Source of the DNA: Calidifontibacter indicus
GTDB lineage: Bacteria; Actinomycetota; Actinomycetes; Actinomycetales; Dermatophilaceae
DNA length: 64,000 nucleotides
Direction of reading: 5' to 3'
NCBI RefSeq assembly: GCF_003386865.1
Contig: NZ_QTUA01000001.1
Location: 1,426,001-1,490,000, forward strand
Numbering within the stretch: the stretch's first letter is position 1; every line of letters starts with the position of its first letter. Position numbers and translations under genes: made by a program. The notes under the pieces were generated by a model that saw only the letters and a list, made by a program, of their open reading frames with translations, did no database searches and was not told the origin of the DNA. Positions 21,948 through 30,754 of this stretch are shown piece after piece.

Positions 21948-23564
21948 GTGCGGCCGGTCACGGCCCCGGAGCAGGAGAGTTGCATCATCGCCGATCTGAG
22001 CAAGGGCGCGCCGCCGAGCGCAGTCCCGTCCCAAGAAATCCCCGGCGGCCAAGTCGCCGTCGCCGTCCGTGGAATCACCAAGCGGTTCCCGGGTGTCGTG
22101 GCCAACAAGGACATCGACATCACGGTGCGGAGGGGCAGCATCCACGCGCTCGTCGGTGAGAACGGCGCCGGCAAGTCGACGCTGATGAAGATCCTGTACG
22201 GCGTGCAGAAGGCCGACGAGGGCACCATCGCGGTCGACGGTCAGGAACTCACCCTGAACTCCCCGGCCGACGCGATCGCCGCGGGCATCGGCATGGTGTT
22301 CCAGCACTTCAAGCTCGCCGACAACTTCACCGTGCTCGAGAACGTCGTGCTGGGCGCCGAGAAGCTGCACGGCATCGGCGGCAAGGCCCGCGAGCGCATC
22401 CAGGAACTCTCGACGACGTACGGCCTCGGCCTGCGCCCCGACGACCTCGTCGAGAAGCTCGGCGTCGGCGACCGCCAGCGCGTCGAGATCCTCAAGGTGC
22501 TCTACCGCGGCGCGAAGATCATCATCCTCGACGAGCCGACCGCGGTGCTCGTGCCGCAGGAGGTCGACGAACTCTTCACCAACCTCGCCGGGCTGAAGGC
22601 CGACGGGCTCACCGTCATCTTCATCTCGCACAAGCTGGACGAGGTGCGCAAGGTCGCCGACGACATCACGGTGATCCGGCGCGGCACCACCGTCGGCACC
22701 GCCGACCCGAAGAAGATCACCTCCCGGCAGCTGGCCGAGATGATGGTCGGCTCGCAGTTGCCGACCCCGGAGACGACCGAGTCGACCGTCACCGACAAGG
22801 TCGTGTTGCAGATCGACCGGCTCTGCCTCGCCGAGGTCGGTGTGGCTCCGGTGCTGAGCGACATCGACCTCACCATCCACGCCGGTGAGGTGCTCGGCAT
22901 CGCGGGCGTCGAGGGCAACGGCCAGGCCGAGCTCGTCGAGGTCATCATGGGGATGCGCGAACCCACCGGCGGTCGCATCCACTACCTCGACGAGGACATC
23001 ACCGACTGGGACACCCGCAAAATTCGCGAAGCCGGCGTCGGGTACATCCCCGAGGACCGCCACCGCCACGGCCTCGTGTTGTCCGCTCCGTTGTGGGAGA
23101 ACCGGATGCTCGGTCACCAGACCCAGGCACCCAACTCCAACGGTCCGTTGCTCACCGCCGGCGCGGCGCGCGCCGACACCACCCGGATCGTCGAGGCCTA
23201 CGACGTCCGCACCCCGTCGATCGACGTCATGGCCACCTCACTGTCCGGTGGCAACCAGCAGAAGCTGATCGTCGGACGCGAGATGAGCCACGACCCCAAG
23301 GTGTTGGTGGCCGCGCACCCGACCCGTGGCGTCGACGTCGGCGCGCAGGCCGCGATCTGGGACCACATCCGTGAGGCCCGTCGCAACGGACTCGCGGTGC
23401 TGCTGATCTCGGCCGACCTCGACGAACTGATCGGCCTGTCCGACACGATCCGTGTGATCCTGCGTGGACGCCTGTCCGGAGACTTCGACCCGGCCACCGT
23501 CAGCGCCGAAGACCTCGGCGCCGCCATGACCGGTGCCACAACTGATGAGGAGAGGGCGTCGTGA
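21948..23564 (+). CDS. nucleoside ABC importer ATPase (two NBDs)
   Basis: About 538 residues with two fused nucleotide-binding domains, as in NupA/YufO and sugar-type RbsA ATPases. First domain: Walker A GENGAGKST (about 71-79), LGVGDRQRVE as the signature variant and Walker B IIILDEPTAVL. Second domain: degenerate Walker A GVEGNGQAE, intact LSGGNQQK near 431. The start is uncertain: GTG 21948 lacks a ribosome site; GTG 21888 and ATG 21897 would put a long hairpin inside the coding region and add unconserved residues; AGGAG at 21973 is followed by no in-frame ATG/GTG/TTG. The 3' end overlaps the permease as GTGA. Confidence 0.88.
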   Translation: MRPVTAPEQESCIIADLSKGAPPSAVPSQEIPGGQVAVAVRGITKRFPGVVANKDIDITVRRGSIHALVGENGAGKSTLMKILYGVQKADEGTIAVDGQELTLNSPADAIAAGIGMVFQHFKLADNFTVLENVVLGAEKLHGIGGKARERIQELSTTYGLGLRPDDLVEKLGVGDRQRVEILKVLYRGAKIIILDEPTAVLVPQEVDELFTNLAGLKADGLTVIFISHKLDEVRKVADDITVIRRGTTVGTADPKKITSRQLAEMMVGSQLPTPETTESTVTDKVVLQIDRLCLAEVGVAPVLSDIDLTIHAGEVLGIAGVEGNGQAELVEVIMGMREPTGGRIHYLDEDITDWDTRKIREAGVGYIPEDRHRHGLVLSAPLWENRMLGHQTQAPNSNGPLLTAGAARADTTRIVEAYDVRTPSIDVMATSLSGGNQQKLIVGREMSHDPKVLVAAHPTRGVDVGAQAAIWDHIREARRNGLAVLLISADLDELIGLSDTIRVILRGRLSGDFDPATVSAEDLGAAMTGATTDEERAS

Positions 23565-24676
23565 AGTTCGACGCACGAAAGTTCGGCCTGGCGCTCGCAG
23601 CCCCGCTGCTCGCGATCGTCGTCGCCGTCATCGTGACCTCGCTGGTGCTGGTGGCATCCGGCGACCCCGTCGGCCCGGTCTGGAAGGTGTTCCTGTCCAG
23701 CCCCGCCGAAGGCATGCCGGCGACGATGCTCAACGACGCGGCGGTGCTGTACCTGTCGGGTGCGGCCGTCGCCATCGGCTTCCGGATGAACCTGTTCAAC
23801 ATCGGTGTCGACGGGCAGTACCGCGTCGGCATGTTCGCGGCGGCGTGGTTCGCGGGCAACGCCTGGCTGCCGGGCATGCTCAACGTGTTCGTCGCGATCC
23901 TCGTCTCGATGCTGGCCGCCGCGGTGTGGTCGGGCATCGCCGGCATCCTCAAGGTGCAGCGCGGCGTGTCCGAGGTGATCTCGACGATCATGCTCAACTC
24001 GATCGCCACCGCGCTCGTCGCCTGGTTGCTCACCAAGACCGCCACGTCGGCAGCCGGGTCGAACGCGACCAGCACCAAGGCCATCCCAGAAAGTTCGCAC
24101 GTGCCGGCGCTGCCGATCCTCGACACGCCCTTCAGCAACGTCTTCGGTCTGTCGCTGCTGGCCATCGTGGTCGGACTCGTCTACTGGTTCGTGCTCAGCC
24201 GCACCACCTTCGGCTTCGACCTACGCACCACCGGTGCCTCCGAATCGGCTGCGGTCGCCAGCGGCGTCGACGTCAAGCGGATGACGCTCACCGCGATGCT
24301 GCTCTCGGGTGCGGTCGCCGGCCTCGTCGGAATGCCCGCGCTGTTCGGTCAGGACTACGCCTACGGCACGAACAGCCAGTCGGGTCTCGGGTTCGCCGGC
24401 ATCGCGGTGGCGTTGATCGGCCGTAACCACCCGGTCGGCATCGCGTTCGGTGCCTTCCTGTGGGCCTTCCTCAACGGCCAGTCGAACAGCCTGCAGATCA
24501 ACGCCGGCGTCAGCCCGGCACTGGTCAGCATCATCCAGGGAATCATGGTGCTCGCCGTGATCATCGCCTACGAGATCGTGCGTCGGATCGGGGTGCGGAT
24601 GGAGCGGCGCAACGTCGCCGCCCAGCTCGCCGCCGGTGCCACCACGCCCACTGCAGCTCAGGGAGCAACAGCATGA
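23561..24676 (+). CDS. nucleoside ABC importer permease 1
   Basis: 371-residue inner-membrane permease of the BPD_transp_2 type, with eight to nine hydrophobic helices and the family stretch MNLFNIGVDGQY. Together with the following permease it forms the heterodimeric channel. GTG start inside the ATPase stop (GTGA); stop overlapped by the next ATG (ATGA). Confidence 0.92.
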   Translation: MKFDARKFGLALAAPLLAIVVAVIVTSLVLVASGDPVGPVWKVFLSSPAEGMPATMLNDAAVLYLSGAAVAIGFRMNLFNIGVDGQYRVGMFAAAWFAGNAWLPGMLNVFVAILVSMLAAAVWSGIAGILKVQRGVSEVISTIMLNSIATALVAWLLTKTATSAAGSNATSTKAIPESSHVPALPILDTPFSNVFGLSLLAIVVGLVYWFVLSRTTFGFDLRTTGASESAAVASGVDVKRMTLTAMLLSGAVAGLVGMPALFGQDYAYGTNSQSGLGFAGIAVALIGRNHPVGIAFGAFLWAFLNGQSNSLQINAGVSPALVSIIQGIMVLAVIIAYEIVRRIGVRMERRNVAAQLAAGATTPTAAQGATA

Positions 24677-25938
24677 GCACCGCGACCATGACCGACGACG
24701 TCCGCAAGTCGGGCTCGTCCCTGCGACTGCCCGAGGGCAAGTGGACGCGGGTCGGCCTCATGATCGGGCTGATCGTGCTGCTGCTGTCGGTGCTGCGCAC
24801 CATCTCGGGCGCGAACGACATGGACTCCTCCGGAGCCATCTCCGCAGCCCTCGCGCTTGCCGTCCCGATCGGTCTGGCCGCCCTCGGCGGCCTCTGGTCG
24901 GAGCGGGCCGGCATCGTCAACATCGGGCTCGAGGGCATGATGATCCTCGGCACCTGGGCAGCGGCGTTCGGCACGATCAAGGGCGGCGTGGTCGTCGGCA
25001 TCATCGCGGGCATCCTCGGCGGCGTGCTCGGTGGCGCGTTGCACGCGCTCGCCACCGTCACCTTCGGCGTCGACCACATCGTGTCGGGTGTGGCGATCAA
25101 CATCATCGGCTTCGGTCTCGCGAAGTACCTCGCCGCGAGCGTCTTCGGCAAGATGGACGGCGGCGGTGAGACCAACTCACCGGCGCTCGACGACGTCTGG
25201 TCGTTCAGCGTGCCGGGCGTCGGCGCACTGCACGACCTGGAAGCCAAGCACTGGTTCCTCGTCTCCGACATCGCCGGCATCCTCGGCGGCCTCGGCACGA
25301 ACCTCTCGCTGCTGACGGTGCTCGCCGTGGTGCTCGTCGTAGCGTCGATCTACGTGCTGTGGCGCACCCCGTTCGGTCTGCGCCTGCGTTCCTGCGGCGA
25401 AAACCCGGAGGCCGCCGAGACCCTGGGCGTCAACGTCATCGCCTACAAGTTCGTCGCGGTGCTGATCTCCGGTGGGCTCGCCGGGCTGGCAGGTGCCTTC
25501 CTGGCGATGGTGGCCGGCAACGGTTATGTCGAGGGGCAGACCGGCGGACGCGGCTATATCGGTCTGGCCGCGATGATCTTCGGTAACTGGATGCCGCTCG
25601 GCCTCGCCGCCGGCGCGCTGCTGTTCGGTTACACCGACGCGATCCAGCTGCGCCAGGGTGGCCCGACGCTGCACGCGCTCCTGCTGGCGATCTCGGTGAC
25701 GCTGTTGCTGGTCGGCCTGTGGCAGATCATCCGGAACAAGAAGATCGTCTCCGGGGTGATCGGCCTGGTGCTCGGCGCGGCGCTGCTCTACTACTACTTT
25801 GTCAACGATTCGGTGCCAACGCAGTTCACCTCGATGACGCCGTACCTCACCACGCTGATCGTGATGGCGGTCGCCTCGCAACGACTGCGAATGCCTGCGG
25901 CCGATGGCGCGATCTACCGCAAGGGTCAGGCGAACTGA
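24673..25938 (+). CDS. nucleoside ABC importer permease 2
   Basis: 421-residue permease of the same family; the motif ERAGIVNIGLEGMM is the counterpart of the one in permease 1. It has about ten hydrophobic segments, and a 60-residue extension at the C-terminus containing two further helices. The ATG at 24673 overlaps the previous stop, and the stop overlaps cdd (TGATG), so uptake and cytidine deamination are co-translated. This supports nucleosides as the imported substrate. Confidence 0.92.
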   Translation: MSTATMTDDVRKSGSSLRLPEGKWTRVGLMIGLIVLLLSVLRTISGANDMDSSGAISAALALAVPIGLAALGGLWSERAGIVNIGLEGMMILGTWAAAFGTIKGGVVVGIIAGILGGVLGGALHALATVTFGVDHIVSGVAINIIGFGLAKYLAASVFGKMDGGGETNSPALDDVWSFSVPGVGALHDLEAKHWFLVSDIAGILGGLGTNLSLLTVLAVVLVVASIYVLWRTPFGLRLRSCGENPEAAETLGVNVIAYKFVAVLISGGLAGLAGAFLAMVAGNGYVEGQTGGRGYIGLAAMIFGNWMPLGLAAGALLFGYTDAIQLRQGGPTLHALLLAISVTLLLVGLWQIIRNKKIVSGVIGLVLGAALLYYYFVNDSVPTQFTSMTPYLTTLIVMAVASQRLRMPAADGAIYRKGQAN

Positions 25939-26327
25939 TGCCCGAGATCGACTGGGCCGCGCTGCGCCGGGAGGCGGTCGAGGCGATGTCGCACGCCTAC
26001 ATCCCGTACAGCCACTTCCCGGTCGGGGTCGCGGGCCTGGTCGACGACGGACGCATCGTGTCGGGCTGCAACGTCGAGAACGCCGCGTACGGCGTGGGGC
26101 TGTGTGCCGAGTGCGGCATGGTCAGCGACCTGCACCGCACCGGCGGTGGACGACTCGTGGCGGTCTACTGCGTCGGCGGCGACGAGGCACCGCTCATGCC
26201 GTGTGGTCGCTGCCGGCAACTGCTCTGGGAGAACGGTGGGCCGGAGTGTCTGCTGCAGACCCCGGAAGGCGTGTTGTCGATGCGCGAAGTACTGCCTCAA
26301 GCGTTCGGCGCGGACAACCTCACCTGA
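25938..26327 (+). CDS. cdd: cytidine deaminase
   Basis: 129-residue tetrameric-type zinc enzyme converting (deoxy)cytidine to (deoxy)uridine. Zinc and catalytic residues are visible: C56-x-E58 (CAE) and PCGRC with C89 and C92; CNVENAAYG precedes them. Last gene of the transporter operon, coupled to permease 2. A set of palindromic repeats follows before the convergent lipoprotein gene. Confidence 0.95.
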   Translation: MPEIDWAALRREAVEAMSHAYIPYSHFPVGVAGLVDDGRIVSGCNVENAAYGVGLCAECGMVSDLHRTGGGRLVAVYCVGGDEAPLMPCGRCRQLLWENGGPECLLQTPEGVLSMREVLPQAFGADNLT

Positions 26328-26336
26328 CCCTCCCCG

Positions 26337-26427
26337 CGAAAGTTTGCGCAAACTTTCGATGGACAACGGCCTCCGAAGGTTTGCGCGATTGGACGCCTAC
26401 CCCGCGTGTCGCCCAAACTTTCGGGGC
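26337..26427. repeat. palindrome cluster between cdd and a convergent lipoprotein gene
   Basis: A perfect 22-bp palindrome at 26337-26358 (arm CGAAAGTTTGC), a second copy of the arm at 26374-26388 (CGAAGGTTTGCGCGA) and an inverted copy at 26411-26427 (GCCCAAACTTTCGGGGC). Three related elements in 90 bp lie between convergent genes, so termination or a small dispersed repeat is more likely than promoter control. Confidence 0.7.
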
Positions 26428-26439
26428 GTGGGTGGGTTG

Positions 26440-26970
26440 TCAGCTGGGTAGTGGCAGGTTCGACGGCAACGCGCCACCGGACAAGCGGGCACCGCAGGTG
26501 GTGCTCAGCTTGGTGAAGGTGGTGCTGTCGGCGGGGTCGACGTTCTCCGGCTTGCCGTCCTTCATCGCATTGAGGGTCTTGGCCGACAAGCTGTCGTAAC
26601 CCTCGTCGACCATGCAACTCGCGAACGTCTCGGCAGCCACTGACGGCAGACCCTGGCCGGCGTAGTAGGTGCGCAGGCCGTTCTTGACCTCTTCCTTGGA
26701 CGGCTTGCCGGACGCGTCCGCCGACCGACCGTCGGAGGACGACGAACTGCTCGAGGCGGAGGCGCCGTCGTCGGACGAGGAGCCCGACGAGTCGGAGGCA
26801 CCTGACGAGCCGGACGGTGCGGCAGCGTCGGACGCCGCTGCGGACGACGACGAACTCGACTTGTCGGTCGACGAGCCGAGCATGCTGCAGCCGGTGAGAA
26901 GCAGCGGTGCGCTGAGCATGAGCGCGGCGGCCGGCAGCGCGACGCGGCGGCTTCGGCGGGTGCGTGACAT
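26440..26970 (-). CDS. hypothetical Ser-rich lipoprotein
   Basis: 176 residues. A basic start and hydrophobic stretch end in the lipobox LLTGC (Cys near 28). Residues about 35-85 are a Ser/Ala/Asp-rich linker; the last 90 residues form a small domain (EEVKNGLRTYYAGQGLP ... FASCMVDEGYDSLS ... STTCGARL) with two cysteines that could pair. GGAGG lies four bases before the ATG. No family recognised; conserved Cys spacing and the outer-face location suggest an envelope protein. Confidence 0.75.
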   Translation of the reverse strand: MSRTRRSRRVALPAAALMLSAPLLLTGCSMLGSSTDKSSSSSSAAASDAAAPSGSSGASDSSGSSSDDGASASSSSSSSDGRSADASGKPSKEEVKNGLRTYYAGQGLPSVAAETFASCMVDEGYDSLSAKTLNAMKDGKPENVDPADSTTFTKLSTTCGARLSGGALPSNLPLPS

Positions 26971-27122
26971 GGATCCTCCGGGAAGACAGGTGGAGCGGAC
27001 TGCGTGAAACGGGCGTGGGCGTTCGAGCGGCGAACGCCTTGAGACTGCGACGTCGTCGGCGACTCACCGGTTCCGAACAGATGCAGGTTGTCGCGGTGCA
27101 GGGACGTGGTTGGATCAGGTGC
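26971..27122. promoter_or_regulatory. divergent intergenic region, lipoprotein / deoA
   Basis: 152 bp. For deoA: TTGTCG (27088-27093), 17-bp spacer, TGGATC (27111-27116), then six bases to the ATG. A perfect dyad GGCGTTCG-N5-CGAACGCC lies at 27018-27038, about 85 bp before the deoA start, and could be an operator. Confidence 0.5.
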
Positions 27123-28412
27123 ATGAGTGAGCGATTCGACGCCGTCGACATCATCCTGACCAAACGCGACAAGGGCACGCTGAGCGACGGACAGATCGAC
27201 TGGGTCGTCGACGCCTATACCCGCGGTGTCGTCGCCGAGGAGCAGATGTCGGCGTTGGCGATGGCGATCCTGCTCAACGGGATGTCCCGCGCGGAGATCT
27301 CGCGCTGGACGAACGCGATGATCGCTTCGGGCGAACGGATGGATTTCTCGTCGCTGTCGCGTCCGACCGCAGACAAGCACTCCACCGGAGGTGTGGGCGA
27401 CAAGATCACCCTCCCGCTCGCACCGTTGGTGGCTGCCTGCGGTGTGGCAGTGCCGCAGCTGTCCGGCCGCGGACTCGGCCACACCGGCGGCACCCTCGAC
27501 AAGCTCGAGGCGATCCCGGGCTGGCAGGCGGGCCTGTCGAACGAGCAGATGATGCAGCAGCTCGAAGACGTCGGCGCCGTGATCTGCGCGGCCGGCAGCG
27601 GCCTCGCCCCCGCCGACAAGAAGCTCTACGCGCTGCGTGACGTCACCGGCACCGTCGAGGCGATCCCGCTGATCGCCAGCTCGATCATGAGCAAGAAGAT
27701 CGCCGAGGGCACCGGTGCGCTGGTGCTCGACGTGAAGGTGGGGTCGGGTGCGTTCATGAAGGACGTCGACCGCGCCCGTGAACTCGCGCAGACGATGGTC
27801 GCGCTCGGCACCGACGCCGGCGTCACGACCGTCGCACTGCTCACCGACATGTCCACGCCGCTCGGCCTCACCGCCGGCAACGGCCTCGAGGTCACCGAGT
27901 CGGTCGAGGTGCTCGCCGGTGGCGGACCGGCCGACGTCGTCGAGCTCACGGTCGCCCTCGCCCGGGAGATGCTGCAGGCCGCCGGCAAGACCGACATCGA
28001 CCCTGCCGACGCGCTGCGCGACGGTCGGGCGATGGACGCCTGGCGCCGGATGATCTCCGCGCAGGGCGGCGACCCCGACGCGAGGCTGCCGACCGCCAAG
28101 GAGCAGCAGGTCATCACCGCCGACCGCGACGGTGTGCTCGCCGAACTCGATGCGCTTGCGGTCGGTGTGGCCGCGTGGCGTCTCGGTGCGGGCCGTGCCC
28201 GCAAGGAGGACGCGGTGCAGGCCGCGGCCGGCGTGCAGATGCACGTGAAGCCCGGTGACGCCGTCCGCGCGGGCGACCCGGTCATGACCTTGCACACCGA
28301 CACCCCCGAACGGTTCGATCGGGCGCAGGAAGCCCTCGTCGGCAAGTGGAGCATCGGCGACGCCGGCGCTTCGCACGACCGACCCGAACTCATCATCGAC
28401 AGGATCAGCTGA
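27123..28412 (+). CDS. deoA: thymidine phosphorylase
   Basis: 429-residue cytoplasmic enzyme that splits thymidine (or other pyrimidine deoxynucleosides) with phosphate to give the base and deoxyribose-1-phosphate. KHSTGGVGDK near 85-94 is the phosphate-binding motif; SGRGLGHTGGTLDKLE follows. The three-domain length is normal. I start it at the ATG 27123 where similarity begins. The stop overlaps the cupin gene (TGATG), and add follows, forming a salvage operon. Confidence 0.96.
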   Translation: MSERFDAVDIILTKRDKGTLSDGQIDWVVDAYTRGVVAEEQMSALAMAILLNGMSRAEISRWTNAMIASGERMDFSSLSRPTADKHSTGGVGDKITLPLAPLVAACGVAVPQLSGRGLGHTGGTLDKLEAIPGWQAGLSNEQMMQQLEDVGAVICAAGSGLAPADKKLYALRDVTGTVEAIPLIASSIMSKKIAEGTGALVLDVKVGSGAFMKDVDRARELAQTMVALGTDAGVTTVALLTDMSTPLGLTAGNGLEVTESVEVLAGGGPADVVELTVALAREMLQAAGKTDIDPADALRDGRAMDAWRRMISAQGGDPDARLPTAKEQQVITADRDGVLAELDALAVGVAAWRLGAGRARKEDAVQAAAGVQMHVKPGDAVRAGDPVMTLHTDTPERFDRAQEALVGKWSIGDAGASHDRPELIIDRIS

Positions 28413-28765
28413 TGCCCCAGCACTACACCGACGCCGTCCGTATCCCCGTGCCCGGCGGCAAGATCATCGACGAACACATCGGCGCCGCGAGCACCGGTGA
28501 GACGGCCGTATCGGTCGCACACATGGTCGCCCCGGCGGGGTGGGACGAACCGTTCCAGACGCCGCAGTTCGACGAGTACACGGTGGTGCTCAAGGGCACC
28601 GTCATCGTCGACCACGACGGCGGACGCACCGAGGTGAACGCGGGGGAGTCGATCAAGACCGCTGCGGGAGAACGAATCCGATACTCGTGCGGACCGGAGG
28701 GCGCCGAGTACATCGCGGTCTGCCTGCCCGCGTTCAGCCCCGAGACCGTCGGTCGGGAGGAGTAG
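28412..28765 (+). CDS. small cupin-domain protein
   Basis: 117 residues forming a single cupin barrel (FDEYTVVLKGTVIVDHDGG is the first cupin motif, the second is AGERIRYSCGP). The metal-binding His of motif 1 is replaced by the sequence FDEYTV, so it may not bind metal in the usual way. Coupled between deoA and add, it is probably an accessory protein of nucleoside or deoxyribose metabolism; function unknown. Confidence 0.8.
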   Translation: MPQHYTDAVRIPVPGGKIIDEHIGAASTGETAVSVAHMVAPAGWDEPFQTPQFDEYTVVLKGTVIVDHDGGRTEVNAGESIKTAAGERIRYSCGPEGAEYIAVCLPAFSPETVGREE

Positions 28766-28768
28766 AAG

Positions 28769-29863
28769 ATGAGCCACGAGGTGCGCCCGAAGATCAAGGC
28801 ACTGCCGAAGGTGCTGCTGCACGACCATCTCGACGGTGGCGTGCGCCCGGCGACCGTGCTCGAACTCGCCAAGGAGGTCGGCTACGACGAACTGCCGGTC
28901 GATGACGTGCAGGGGCTTGCCGACTGGTTCCGCGACAGCGCCGACTCCGGGTCGCTCGTGCGTTACCTGGAGACCTTCGCCCAGACGGTCGGTGTGATGC
29001 AGACCCGCGATGCGCTGTTCCGGGTGGCGTCGGAATGCGCACAAGACCTCGCCGAAGACGGTGTCGTCTACGCCGAGGTGCGGTACGCACCAGAGCAGCA
29101 CCTCGAACAAGGGCTCACGCTGGAGCAGGTCATCGAGGCGGTCAACGCCGGGTTCCGCGACGGCGAGGCCAGGGCCGCCTCGGCCGGCCGGCCGATCCGG
29201 GTGCGGGCCCTGCTCACCGCGATGCGGCATGCGGCCAAGAGCCGCGACATCGCCGAGCTCGCCGTCCGCTACCGCGACCAGGAGGTCGCCGGTTTCGACA
29301 TCGCCGGCGCCGAGGCGGGTTACCCGCCCACCCGGCACCTCGACGCCTTCGAGTACCTGCGCCGCGAGAACGCCCACTTCACCATCCACGCCGGTGAGGC
29401 CTTCGGGTTGCCGAGCATCTGGGAAGCGATCCAGTGGTGCGGGGCGGAGCGCTTGGGGCACGGGGTGCGCATCGTCGACGACATCGATCTGTCCGGCGAT
29501 GCGCCCACGCTCGGCCGGCTCGCGGCGTTCGTGCGTGACCGGCGCATCCCGTTGGAGATGTGCCCGAGCTCGAATGTGCAGACCGGTGCCGCTGAATCCG
29601 TTGCGGCACACCCGATCACGATGCTCAAGGAACTGCGGTTCCGGGTGACGCTCAACACCGACAACCGGTTGATGAGCGACACCTCGATGTCGTGGGAGAT
29701 GCAGCAACTCGTCGATGAAGCCGGCTGGAACCTCGACGACCTGCGCTGGGTGACGGTCAACGCGATGAAGTCGGCGTTCCTGCCGTTCGAGCAGCGCCTC
29801 ACCCTCATCGAGGACGTCATCAAACCCGGTTACGACGCAGCCGCCAGGAATCTGGGGAGCTGA
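28769..29863 (+). CDS. add: adenosine deaminase
   Basis: 364-residue zinc hydrolase converting (deoxy)adenosine to (deoxy)inosine. Zinc ligands HDH (H18, H20 in LLHDHLDGG), HAGE with the catalytic Glu near 210, RLGHGVR with His near 231 and NTDNR near the C-terminus are all present. It follows the cupin gene by three bases with GGAGG just upstream (GGGAGGAGTAGAAG). The product inosine is the substrate of the purine nucleoside phosphorylase encoded 11 kb on. Confidence 0.96.
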   Translation: MSHEVRPKIKALPKVLLHDHLDGGVRPATVLELAKEVGYDELPVDDVQGLADWFRDSADSGSLVRYLETFAQTVGVMQTRDALFRVASECAQDLAEDGVVYAEVRYAPEQHLEQGLTLEQVIEAVNAGFRDGEARAASAGRPIRVRALLTAMRHAAKSRDIAELAVRYRDQEVAGFDIAGAEAGYPPTRHLDAFEYLRRENAHFTIHAGEAFGLPSIWEAIQWCGAERLGHGVRIVDDIDLSGDAPTLGRLAAFVRDRRIPLEMCPSSNVQTGAAESVAAHPITMLKELRFRVTLNTDNRLMSDTSMSWEMQQLVDEAGWNLDDLRWVTVNAMKSAFLPFEQRLTLIEDVIKPGYDAAARNLGS

Positions 29864-29900
29864 GTCACGAGGTCCGGGGTTCCCGCGAAGTATCGGATGG

Positions 29901-30731
29901 TCAGCTGAGCAGGCGGTTGCGCAGCGCCGCCTCGCGCTGCAGCCGTTCGCGGTCGCGGCGCCGGCGCTCGCCGAGCACCGCCGCCAGCACCGCGTCGACG
30001 GGAGCCTCTCGCGGCGGCGGGGGCGCCACCAGCGGCAGCACGCGGCCGAGCATGTCGCGACCGATCTGCTCGTGGGCGGCCGGGCTCAACGACCCGGTGC
30101 GCAGGAGGTACTGGCGGATCTGCATGGCGAGCCCGTCGGGCAGTGCGGCCATGTCGGCGCCGGTCGCCCACGGGATGAGGGCGGGCGGCATCCAGGGCGC
30201 GGGCGCCAGTTTCATCGCGGTCTCCTCGCGCACCACGTAGGTGCCGGCGGCGAGATCGCCGATGCGTTTGGCGCGGGTGGAGATCATCGCGCAGATGACC
30301 GCGGGGATGCCGTTGAGCGTCCAGATCTCGACGATGGCGATGAGGCCGCGCACGAACGCGTGGCGGAAGGAGATCGGGCCGCCGTCGTCGCGCACGACCC
30401 GCAGTTTCATCACCAGCTTGCCGAGGCTGCGGCCTCTGCTCCACACCTCGATGCCCACCGGCACGACCAGGAAGGCCGAGACGGTGAGCACGATCGTCAC
30501 CACCGCGCTCTGGGCGGCGCTCATGGACGATGCGACCCTGCTCAACGCGAGGATGGAGCCGATGTAGACACCGAAGATCACGACGTAGTCGATGATCGCG
30601 GCGATCACCAGCGACGCCACCGACGTCGGTGGGACCTCGATCAAGACCCCTTCGCCGGTGACCAACCGATCGACGTCCGCACCACGCAGCGCCCGCTTGG
30701 CGGGCGCTGGTTTTGCCGGGCTCGTCGTCAT
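29901..30731 (-). CDS. RDD family membrane protein
   Basis: 276 residues. Three hydrophobic segments in residues 40-165 form the RDD domain (the Arg-Asp pair appears as AAIIDYVV with GRSLGKLVMKLRVV later). After residue 180 comes a soluble Arg- and Pro-rich tail of about 95 residues that may be a coiled coil (RRRRDRERLQREAALRN). RDD proteins are implicated in ion homeostasis or as partners of MoxR/DUF58 clusters. Start at ATG 30731, seven bases after TACGCT; it is divergent from the SpoIIM gene with only 23 bp between start codons. Confidence 0.85.
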   Translation of the reverse strand: MTTSPAKPAPAKRALRGADVDRLVTGEGVLIEVPPTSVASLVIAAIIDYVVIFGVYIGSILALSRVASSMSAAQSAVVTIVLTVSAFLVVPVGIEVWSRGRSLGKLVMKLRVVRDDGGPISFRHAFVRGLIAIVEIWTLNGIPAVICAMISTRAKRIGDLAAGTYVVREETAMKLAPAPWMPPALIPWATGADMAALPDGLAMQIRQYLLRTGSLSPAAHEQIGRDMLGRVLPLVAPPPPREAPVDAVLAAVLGERRRRDRERLQREAALRNRLLS

Positions 30732-30754
30732 CTCTGGCAGCGTACAGTTTCGGT
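30732..30754. promoter_or_regulatory. overlapping divergent -10 boxes of RDD and SpoIIM genes
   Basis: Plus strand TACAGT at 30743-30748, six bases before GTG 30755. Minus strand TACGCT at 30744-30739, seven bases before ATG 30731. The two hexamers share bases, so both promoters cannot be occupied at once. Each -35 region would lie inside the other gene. Confidence 0.6.

Noticed and set aside
20766-23117. Open frame of 783 codons on the minus strand opposite the BMP operon
   Set aside because: Shadow of the transporter genes; composition and lack of domains argue against coding.
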